Origin: Bacillota bacterium
Lineage (GTDB): Bacteria; Bacillota_A; Clostridia; Acetivibrionales; DUMB01
DNA length: 5,111 bases
Reading direction: 5' to 3'
Assembly: GCA_023621975.1 (NCBI GenBank)
Contig: JAMOAC010000395.1
Span: forward strand, 1-5,111
Shown here: one piece after another, positions 1 to 4,413 of the stretch
Position numbering within the stretch: position 1 is the first letter of the stretch
How the letters are laid out: the number at the start of each line of letters is the position of its first letter
Translations under genes and position numbers: made by a program
The notes under the pieces: generated by a model
What the model was told of the DNA's origin: nothing
The model's database searches: none
The model's input: the letters and a program-made list of their open reading frames with translations, nothing else

Positions 1-11
1 GTTACACCTTC

Positions 12-381
12 ATGTATGAGCAAGTCTATAAGCCGGGTTCTGTATTAGATGATCATCTATCTAGGCTTTGCATTACTGCAAAGCTCAAGCCACCTTATCG
101 GGACCGGCGGGCAACCGTTATACGTCCCATTGCGGTGTTGCTCCAGGTGGGGTTTACAGAGACCGGCAAGTCGCCATGCCGCTGGTGAGCTCTTACCTCA
201 CCTTTCCACCCTTACGCTACAAAAAACAATTATGTTTTTTGTAACGCGGTATATTTCTGTTGCACTTTCCTTGAAGTCGCCTTCACCGGGTATTACCCGG
301 CACCCTGCCCTGTGGAGCCCGGACTTTCCTCACATACAACCTTTCGGTTTGTATGCGCGATCATCTGACTTACTCATACAC
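12..381 (-). ncRNA. rnpB: RNase P RNA, catalytic subunit, bacterial A type
   Basis: This is the RNA component of ribonuclease P, which with the RnpA protein removes the 5' leader from precursor tRNAs. Read on the minus strand it has the conserved 5' core GAGGAAAGTCCGGGCTCC (331-314), then CAGGGTGCCGGG and AAGGAAAGTGCAACAGAAA, and the 3' core ACAGAACCCGGCTTAT (43-28). Helix P1 closes the ends: 367-380 pairs with 13-26 over 14 positions, one of them a G-U pair. P3 is a hairpin with a GAAA loop near 333-351. P12 is a long hairpin at 215-246. P18 is an 8-bp hairpin with a GTAA (GNRA) loop at 65-84. The core order and P18 match the A type, not the Bacillus B type. Length, about 370 nt, is normal. 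The exact 5' and 3' ends are inferred from P1; any terminator would lie beyond the window edge. Confidence 0.97.
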
Positions 382-390
382 TTATTTTTT

Positions 391-396
391 ATTATA
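391..396 (-). promoter_or_regulatory. Candidate -10 element of rnpB
   Basis: A perfect TATAAT on the minus strand lies 10 bases upstream of the P1 helix, so transcription would start at about 381-385, right at the mature 5' end of RNase P RNA. No good -35 hexamer sits 16-18 bases upstream (GATAAA is found at 17). The placement is attractive but the promoter is incomplete. Confidence 0.45.
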
Positions 397-440
397 TGCT
401 GTTTCAATTTAATTTTATCAGTTTTATGTGGTTTTTCAAC

Positions 441-469
441 GATATAACTTACTTATTTCGTTATGTCAG
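441..469 (-). promoter_or_regulatory. Candidate upstream sigma-A promoter of rnpB
   Basis: On the minus strand CTGACA (469-464) and TATATC (446-441) are separated by exactly 17 bases, a fair match to the TTGACA/TATAAT consensus. Start of transcription would be near 434, giving a leader of about 50 nt before the RNase P RNA. It lies in the 121-base gap after the Nif3-family gene. It could act in tandem with the TATAAT at 391-396 or be fortuitous. Confidence 0.4.
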
Positions 470-502
470 GATTTATAATTATAATGTAAAACAATAAAAC
501 TG

Positions 503-1609
503 TCAAATAACATTAAATGGATCCTCTAACTTATTGCTCAAAATAAATTCTACATTTTCGAACTTTTCGGACAGCATATCCTTAAGCACAGGCAGAATAA
601 TCCGTTCGGTTGCAAAATGACCTGCATCAATTACACACCTGCCTGATTCAACAATATCAAGGGCATCGTGGTACTTCACATCCCCGGTAACCAAAATATC
701 AAACTCTCTGCTGTTTAGATTTACCCAGTCTCTATCAAAGCTGCCGCAGAATACAGCTACCCTTTCAATAACACCTTCGTAGTCGCCTATTACCCTTACA
801 TGCCTTACGTCAAGCTTTTCTTTTACAATTTCCACAAACTCGTTCAAATTTACCTGTTTATCTACATCTCCTATTTTACCGATACTGAATGCCTCACCGC
901 TGATTTGCAGAGGATAAATATCATACGCAACTTCCTCATACGGATGAGCTTTTAACATGGCATCTATGACTTTTTTCAGCTTTCGCTCAGGTACTACCGT
1001 TTCCAGCCTGTATTCGTCAACCTTCTCAAGTTTTCCCTGAGAGCCTATAAACGGATTCGTCCCCTCAAGAGGCCTGAAAGTACCGATTCCCGGAGTCATG
1101 AAAGTACAATCGCTATAATTTCCTGTCCAACCGCCGCCTTCTCCGGTTATGGCATCCCTTACTGCATCAACATGGGAGAACGGAACAAACACCACCAGTT
1201 TGTAAACCTTGTCTTCATTATATGTATTCAGGTTTCTTATATTTTGCAGCCCTAATGCTTCAGCGAGCTTTTGGTTTACACCGCATTCACAGGTATCAAG
1301 ATTTGTGTGTGCGCTGTATATTGAAATGTTATTCTGCACAAGTTTAATTATCCTTTTACCAACAATGCTGTCGTCATTAAGTTTTTTTAAACCCCTGAAA
1401 ATGAGAGGATGATGGGAAATAATCATATCTGCCTTGCATTCCACCGCTTCTTCCACCACTTTTAAAGTAGCGTCAAGGCAAAGCATTACCCGCTTTACTT
1501 CCTTGTGCCTGCTCCCTACAATAAGTCCCACGTTGTCCCAGTCTTCAGCAAGGTGAAGCGGTGCAAGCTCCTGCAAATATTCAATAATGTCCCCGCATTT
1601 TACCGTCAT
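503..1609 (-). CDS. Nif3/DUF34-family dinuclear metal protein, YqfO type with PII-like insert
   Basis: This is a member of the Nif3/DUF34 family (B. subtilis YqfO type), often labelled 'GTP cyclohydrolase I type 2'. That label is not well supported; the biochemical role is unsettled. From the start chosen here the protein has 368 residues. It opens with the family signature AEDWDNVGL (21-29). Likely metal ligands are in ISHHPL (64-69), HTNLD (101-105) and DAGHFATE (328-335), with GDVKYHDA at 309-316. Residues about 135-235 form the extra PII/CutA1-like domain of the long YqfO subclass, including AHPYEEVAYDIYPL. The usual glycine-rich GGSG-like stretch before the last metal motif reads FCGSFDRDW here. 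The frame is open up to an ATG at 1672, but 1609 is preferred: GGGGG lies 7 bases before it, and the upstream codons come from repeat sequence. It follows trmK, a conserved pairing in Firmicutes. No clear terminator follows it. Confidence 0.93.
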   Translation of the reverse strand: MTVKCGDIIEYLQELAPLHLAEDWDNVGLIVGSRHKEVKRVMLCLDATLKVVEEAVECKADMIISHHPLIFRGLKKLNDDSIVGKRIIKLVQNNISIYSAHTNLDTCECGVNQKLAEALGLQNIRNLNTYNEDKVYKLVVFVPFSHVDAVRDAITGEGGGWTGNYSDCTFMTPGIGTFRPLEGTNPFIGSQGKLEKVDEYRLETVVPERKLKKVIDAMLKAHPYEEVAYDIYPLQISGEAFSIGKIGDVDKQVNLNEFVEIVKEKLDVRHVRVIGDYEGVIERVAVFCGSFDRDWVNLNSREFDILVTGDVKYHDALDIVESGRCVIDAGHFATERIILPVLKDMLSEKFENVEFILSNKLEDPFNVI

Positions 1610-1613
1610 GACG

Positions 1614-1620
1614 ATTCCCC
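1614..1620 (-). promoter_or_regulatory. Ribosome binding site deciding the Nif3-family start
   Basis: On the minus strand GGGGGAATCGTC directly precedes the ATG at 1609. The purine run is 7 bases from the start, which supports 1609 over the in-frame upstream ATG at 1672; the latter has only AGGAATG-like repeat sequence before it. Confidence 0.6.
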
Positions 1621-1660
1621 CATAAATATAATTTTTGGCTTCTATTTTCTTTTTTACATT

Positions 1661-1901
1661 CCTGTTTACCATAATTCATTCCTGCTTGCTATAATTAGCT
1701 TCTCCATACTCATACTTATCACAATTCATTCCTGCTTTTTATAATTCGTCGATTTTATATCCCTTATTATCATTTTTATTGCAATTCTCTTATATATTCC
1801 TGTTTACAATAATTCCGGATTAATTTAATTCCCGTATTTATTGCGTTCACGTATTTATGATAATTCTGTATTTATGATATTCCTGCATTTATGACAATTC
1901 C
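1661..1901. repeat. Degenerate 17-bp direct-repeat array between trmK and the Nif3 gene
   Basis: The core, 1800-1901, is exactly six 17-base units starting at 1800, 1817, 1834, 1851, 1868 and 1885. GTATTTATGATA is identical at 1851-1862 and 1868-1879, and the 1885 unit reads GCATTTATGACAATTCC. The 1817 unit is the most diverged. Out-of-register relatives continue to the left: CCTGTTTACCATAATTC at 1661-1677 (14 of 15 bases of TGTTTACcATAATTC match 1801-1815), CCTGCTTGCTATAATTA at 1681 and CCTGCTTTTTATAATTC at 1731. The last unit covers the final codons and stop of trmK. There are no palindromic repeats and no nearby cas genes, so this is not a CRISPR array. Slippage-driven expansion of an intergenic sequence is the simplest origin. 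Confidence 0.8.
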
Positions 1902-2581
1902 GCACACAACTTGATAAACTCATTTCTCAGATTGATATTTTTTTCAATGATGTCTTTATTGTCCCTGTTGGATTTCTTTAACCCATTAATGGCCGTATCT
2001 ATTTTATTTATCTCCCTGGTAATATAGTTTTTCAGCAGTGGATCTTTTTTTTCTACAAGCTTTCTACCTATATAAAGATCAATTATCCTGTAATCAGTTT
2101 TTTCTCCGGTCCACCCGGCAGACAAAACATTATATATTTTATCCCTCTCCATGGTGAGCCCTTCGTCGTATATTTCAAACCCATTTTCATACAGCCATTT
2201 GCGAACGTCTTCAACAAAACCCATTGGCTGAATGACAAGCCTCTTTGCACCTATTGCTTTTTCAATACCTTCAGAAAGAATATCCGTTATCAGCAATCCT
2301 CCCATTCCGGCAATTATAATAACTTCTGCTTCTCCTTTTTTAAGCGGCTGCAAACCGTTGCCCATCCTTGTATCTATTAAATCTTCCATTTTGTATTTGC
2401 GGATGTTTACTTTAGCCTTTTCAACAGGCCCTGGCTTTACATCAGTGGCAATGGCGTTTTTGCAAATTCCATGTCTGATCAGATATATCGGTATGTATGC
2501 ATGGTCGGTGCCGACATCGCATACTGTTCCGCAAACAGGCACCATGTCTGCTATAAGCTTTAGTCTTCCTTTTAAATTCAT
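1889..2581 (-). CDS. trmK: tRNA (adenine(22)-N(1))-methyltransferase
   Basis: TrmK uses S-adenosylmethionine to methylate N1 of adenine 22 in the D arm of bacterial tRNAs, in the cytoplasm. The 230-residue product has the family's two-part layout. The N-terminal Rossmann methyltransferase domain carries DVGTDHAYIP (22-31), with Asp26 at the position of the proposed catalytic Asp of B. subtilis TrmK. It also has TDVKPGP (46-52), RMGNGL (72-77), AGMGG (91-95) and QPMGF (118-122). The C-terminal part, about 170-228, is charged and helical, as expected for the family's coiled coil. Length is typical. The ATG at 2581 is preceded by a modest GGTGA five bases upstream. It lies between the tRNA pair and the Nif3-family gene; trmK-yqfO adjacency downstream of rpoD is the known Firmicutes order. 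Its stop codon lies inside the last unit of a 17-bp repeat array. Confidence 0.95.
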   Translation of the reverse strand: MNLKGRLKLIADMVPVCGTVCDVGTDHAYIPIYLIRHGICKNAIATDVKPGPVEKAKVNIRKYKMEDLIDTRMGNGLQPLKKGEAEVIIIAGMGGLLITDILSEGIEKAIGAKRLVIQPMGFVEDVRKWLYENGFEIYDEGLTMERDKIYNVLSAGWTGEKTDYRIIDLYIGRKLVEKKDPLLKNYITREINKIDTAINGLKKSNRDNKDIIEKNINLRNEFIKLCAELS

Positions 2582-2619
2582 AATTTCACCGTCACGCTGT
2601 ATATGTGGTTTAAATATAG

Positions 2620-2648
2620 ATTATAAAAGTATTATCTGCACATAATAA
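2620..2648 (-). promoter_or_regulatory. Candidate trmK promoter
   Basis: A perfect TATAAT (2625-2620 on the minus strand) has a weak -35, TTATTA, 17 bases upstream. A start near 2613 would give a leader of about 30 nt before the trmK ATG. trmK is cut off from the tRNAs by a terminator and by an oppositely oriented small gene, so it needs a promoter hereabouts. Confidence 0.4.
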
Positions 2649-2674
2649 ATATATATTATTAATGTAGCGGATGT

Positions 2675-2681
2675 AAAGGAG
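2675..2681 (+). promoter_or_regulatory. Strong ribosome binding site of the small plus-strand gene
   Basis: AAAGGAG ends 9 bases before the ATG at 2691. This near-consensus Shine-Dalgarno sequence is the main reason to treat the following 60-codon frame as a real gene. No convincing sigma-A promoter was found in the AT-rich 2582-2670 stretch on this strand. Confidence 0.6.
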
Positions 2682-2690
2682 CCTGGCAGT

Positions 2691-2873
2691 ATGATCAACA
2701 ATTTCAGGGGCAAAAATCACAAAGACACTGAAACAGCAGCCGAAACAATAATAGGCAGCTCTTCTTTTCTTAACAGAATAATAAAACCATACACTGGGAA
2801 AAGCACCACAAACATTACAAATCAACAGCTTAACGAAGAAAACTTTGACAACTATGTTGAGAAAAAAATATGA
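2691..2873 (+). CDS. Small hypothetical protein, 60 residues
   Basis: I do not recognise this protein. It is the only likely gene on the plus strand. Support: a near-perfect Shine-Dalgarno AAAGGAG 9 bases before the ATG, and a stop codon that falls at the edge of a terminator hairpin, so promoter space, ribosome site, frame and terminator form a compact unit. The product is polar and rich in Asn, Thr and Lys, with no signal peptide or membrane segment. Residues about 12-27 (TETAAETIIGSSSFLN) faintly recall the N-terminal start of bactofilins, where an ETIIG-like stretch precedes the beta-helix, but the repeats that define that family do not follow. A truncated bactofilin remnant is only a weak guess. 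It is divergent from trmK and convergent with the tRNA pair. Confidence 0.55.
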   Translation: MINNFRGKNHKDTETAAETIIGSSSFLNRIIKPYTGKSTTNITNQQLNEENFDNYVEKKI

Positions 2874-2919
2874 GGGCATTCCTTTAGAAGAAGATTACTC
2901 TCTTAAGGAATGCCCTCAT
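2870..2919. terminator. Bidirectional hairpin terminator shared by tRNA pair and small gene
   Basis: Bases 2872-2888 pair with 2901-2917 (17 positions, one mismatch), extended by two A-T pairs outside, around a 12-base loop. On the minus strand the hairpin follows the CAT-tRNA by only a few bases and is followed by ATATTTTTTT, a strong intrinsic terminator. On the plus strand it is followed by ATTTT, a weaker tail. The TGA of the 60-codon gene (2871-2873) is inside the stem base. Confidence 0.85.
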
Positions 2920-2921
2920 TT

Positions 2922-2998
2922 TGGTGGGCCTTCAGGGACTCGAACCCCGGACCAACCGGTTATGAGCCGGTTGCTCTAACCAACTGAGCTAAAGGCCC
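2922..2998 (-). tRNA. tRNA with CAT anticodon, probably tRNA-Ile2 (lysidine type)
   Basis: A complete 77-nt tRNA with encoded CCA (2924-2922). The acceptor stem GGGCCTT pairs with AAGGCCC, the discriminator is A, the D arm reads TAGCTCAGTTGGTTAGAGCA, and the T arm contains GGTTCGAGTCC. The anticodon CAT is at 2964-2962 in the loop CTCATAA. It would be labelled tRNA-Met by anticodon alone. However, its overall sequence follows B. subtilis tRNA-Ile2 closely as I recall it (CCTTTAGCTCAGTTGGTTAG and GGCTCATAACC), and it has C4-G69 and C5-G68 pairs, which are known TilS recognition features. It lacks the unpaired first position of an initiator tRNA. If it is Ile2, C34 is modified to lysidine and it reads AUA codons. 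It sits 3 bases after tRNA-Asn and is surely co-transcribed with it. Confidence 0.95.
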
Positions 2999-3001
2999 TA
3001 A

Positions 3002-3077
3002 TGGCTCCTCAAGTAGGACTCGAACCTACGACCCTGCGGTTAACAGCCGCATGCTCTACCCACTGAGCTATTGAGGA
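3002..3077 (-). tRNA. tRNA-Asn(GTT)
   Basis: A complete 76-nt asparagine tRNA with encoded CCA (3004-3002). The acceptor stem TCCTCAA pairs with TTGAGGA, the discriminator is G, the D arm reads TAGCTCAGTGGGTAGAGCA, the anticodon GTT is at 3044-3042 in the loop CTGTTAA, and the T arm contains GGTTCGAGTCC. It is the first of two tRNAs in a short transcript, 3 bases before the CAT tRNA. Its discriminator and anticodon fit the known AsnRS identity set. Confidence 0.98.
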
Positions 3078-3097
3078 ATGAATCAGAAACAAGTTTT

Positions 3098-3126
3098 ATT
3101 ATACATATTTAAGTATCACTGGTCAA
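3098..3126 (-). promoter_or_regulatory. Sigma-A promoter of the tRNA-Asn / CAT-tRNA operon
   Basis: TTGACC (3126-3121) and a perfect TATAAT (3103-3098) are separated by exactly 17 bases on the minus strand, 11 of 12 consensus positions. The start would be near 3091, about 14 bases before tRNA-Asn. It lies downstream of the rpoD terminator, so the tRNAs have their own promoter. Confidence 0.8.
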
Positions 3127-3164
3127 GAGGTCTTATTGTACTTTTTCTGAACTATTTATAATTA

Positions 3165-3194
3165 ATGTTATCTTTCTTTGCCGCACATCGTCAA
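3165..3194 (-). promoter_or_regulatory. Possible second, upstream tRNA promoter
   Basis: TTGACG (3194-3189) and TAACAT (3170-3165) with an 18-base spacer on the minus strand form a weaker sigma-A-like site about 67 bases upstream of the main tRNA promoter. Tandem promoters are common at tRNA operons, but the -10 match is only 4 of 6, so this may be chance. Confidence 0.3.
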
Positions 3195-3264
3195 TTGAAT
3201 TATTTCTTGCTTTATCAAGCTGATGATACATAAAAAAAGCCAATGTTAAATAATATGGAAAATA

Positions 3265-3301
3265 AATAAAAACTCGATTGAAATTCAATCGAGTTTTTAT
3301 T
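3265..3301 (-). terminator. Intrinsic terminator of the dnaG-rpoD operon
   Basis: On the minus strand ACTCGATTG (3294-3286 pairing with 3280-3272, loop of 5) is flanked by matching A and T runs. This gives AAAAACTCGATTG...CAATCGAGTTTTTATTT, a textbook hairpin plus U-tract. The A-side begins in the last rpoD codons, so the TAA stop (3299-3297) is part of the upstream arm and there is virtually no 3' untranslated spacer. Confidence 0.85.
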
Positions 3302-4376
3302 CAAGGTAGTCCTTTAATTTTTTACTTCTGCTTGGATGTCTGAGCTTTCTTAAAGCCTTTGCTTCGATCTGCCTTATTCTCTCTCTCGTAACATTAAACT
3401 CCTTGCCGACTTCCTCAAGAGTCCTTGCCCTTCCGTCATCCAGCCCGAATCTCAATCTTAATACCTTTTCCTCTCTGGGAGTCAGTGTATCCAACACATC
3501 AATAAGTTGTTCCTTCAACAAGGTATAGGCTGCAGCTTCTGCAGGTGCCGGAGCATCGTCGTCCGGAATGAAATCGCCAAGGTGACTGTCTTCCTCTTCA
3601 CCTATGGGTGTTTCAAGTGAAACAGGCTCCTGTGAAATCTTCATAATCTCTCTTACTTTTTCCACCGGCATGTTCATTTCTTTTGCTATCTCCTCAGGAT
3701 GGGGCTCACGGCCCAATTCCTGTAGCAGCTGCCTTGAAACTCTTATCAGCTTGTTTATAGTTTCAACCATATGGACAGGTATTCTTATTGTCCTAGCCTG
3801 GTCGGCTATCGCTCTTGTAATTGCCTGCCTTATCCACCAGGTAGCATATGTGCTGAATTTAAACCCTTTCCTGTAATCAAACTTTTCAACAGCTTTTATA
3901 AGCCCAAGATTGCCTTCCTGTATCAAATCAAGAAACAGCATTCCTCTTCCGACATATCTTTTTGCTATACTTACTACAAGTCTCAGGTTGGCTTCTGCCA
4001 GCCTCCTCTTTGCTTCCACATCTCCTTTTTCCATACGATGAGCAAGCTCTATCTCTTCTTCAGCAGTTAAAAGGGGTACCTTGCCTATTTCTTTCAGATA
4101 CATTCTTACAGGATCATCAATACTTACTCCTTCAGGTAATGACAAGTCAATATCTTCTTCGTCCTGCAAATCTTCCAGTTCAGGTTCAATATCACCTACT
4201 ACGTCAATTCCCATGCTTTCAATTTTTTCGTATATTTTTTCGATCTGCTCAGGATCCAGTTCTACATCTTCAAAAGTGTCCATTATTTCCTTATAGGTCA
4301 GCATACCCTTTGCTTTGCCTTTTTCTATAAGATCCTTTAATAAAGCTTTTTTGCTTTCATTATTATTAGGCTTCAC
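3297..4376 (-). CDS. rpoD: RNA polymerase primary sigma factor RpoD/SigA
   Basis: This is the housekeeping sigma-70 factor that directs core RNA polymerase to -35/-10 promoters. The protein has 359 residues, close to B. subtilis SigA, without the long non-conserved insert of E. coli RpoD. Region 1.1 is about residues 10-60 and is followed by an acidic linker (62-78). Region 1.2 is [12 protein letters not shown] (87-98). Regions 2.1-2.2 are at 129-171 ([34 protein letters not shown]). Regions 2.3-2.4, for -10 melting and recognition, include [19 protein letters not shown] (175-193). Region 3 is about 203-280. Region 4.2, the -35 helix-turn-helix, is [20 protein letters not shown] (319-338). 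All core motifs look intact. The start is a GTG at 4376 with AAAGGAGG (4392-4385) 8 bases upstream. It lies 37 bases after dnaG, so the two are very likely co-transcribed, and a hairpin terminator overlaps its stop. Confidence 0.98.
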   Translation of the reverse strand: MKPNNNESKKALLKDLIEKGKAKGMLTYKEIMDTFEDVELDPEQIEKIYEKIESMGIDVVGDIEPELEDLQDEEDIDLSLPEGVSIDDPVRMYLKEIGKVPLLTAEEEIELAHRMEKGDVEAKRRLAEANLRLVVSIAKRYVGRGMLFLDLIQEGNLGLIKAVEKFDYRKGFKFSTYATWWIRQAITRAIADQARTIRIPVHMVETINKLIRVSRQLLQELGREPHPEEIAKEMNMPVEKVREIMKISQEPVSLETPIGEEEDSHLGDFIPDDDAPAPAEAAAYTLLKEQLIDVLDTLTPREEKVLRLRFGLDDGRARTLEEVGKEFNVTRERIRQIEAKALRKLRHPSRSKKLKDYLE

Positions 4377-4384
4377 TTGCTACC

Positions 4385-4392
4385 CCTCCTTT
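4385..4392 (-). promoter_or_regulatory. Ribosome binding site supporting the rpoD GTG start
   Basis: AAAGGAGG followed by GG on the minus strand ends 8 bases before GTG at 4376. The match to the 16S rRNA anti-Shine-Dalgarno sequence is near perfect and settles this non-ATG start for rpoD. Confidence 0.85.
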
Positions 4393-4413
4393 CTTCAATC
4401 CTATTCAGTTTGA

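Noticed and set aside
49..447. Plus-strand 132-codon frame across the left edge
   Set aside because: It lies entirely antisense to the RNase P RNA gene, whose sequence and helices account for this region.
441..468. Inverted repeat GATATAAC...GTTATGTC as terminator of the Nif3-family gene
   Set aside because: The stem is short, has a C-A mismatch in the minus-strand RNA, no G+C-rich base and no U-tract; the same bases fit a promoter better.
1610..1672. N-terminal extension of the Nif3-family protein to the ATG at 1672
   Set aside because: The extra 21 residues (lysine-rich, partly encoded by repeat sequence) precede the family's usual start, and the ATG at 1609 has a better ribosome binding site and matches the normal family N-terminus.
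1661..1901. CRISPR array
   Set aside because: The units are contiguous 17-mers without unique spacers, they are not palindromic, and no cas gene is near.
2610..2879. Minus-strand 89-codon frame, antisense to the small plus-strand gene
   Set aside because: It begins inside the terminator hairpin, has no ribosome binding site, and its Phe/Cys/Tyr-rich translation is what the antisense of an AT-rich coding frame gives. The plus-strand frame has a far better start signal.
3133..3231. Minus-strand 32-codon frame (MYHQLDKARNNSIDDVRQRK...) between the rpoD terminator and the tRNA promoter
   Set aside because: There is no Shine-Dalgarno sequence (the ATG follows a T run), no recognised family, and candidate tRNA promoter elements lie within or overlap it. 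Probably chance, though a short peptide cannot be excluded.
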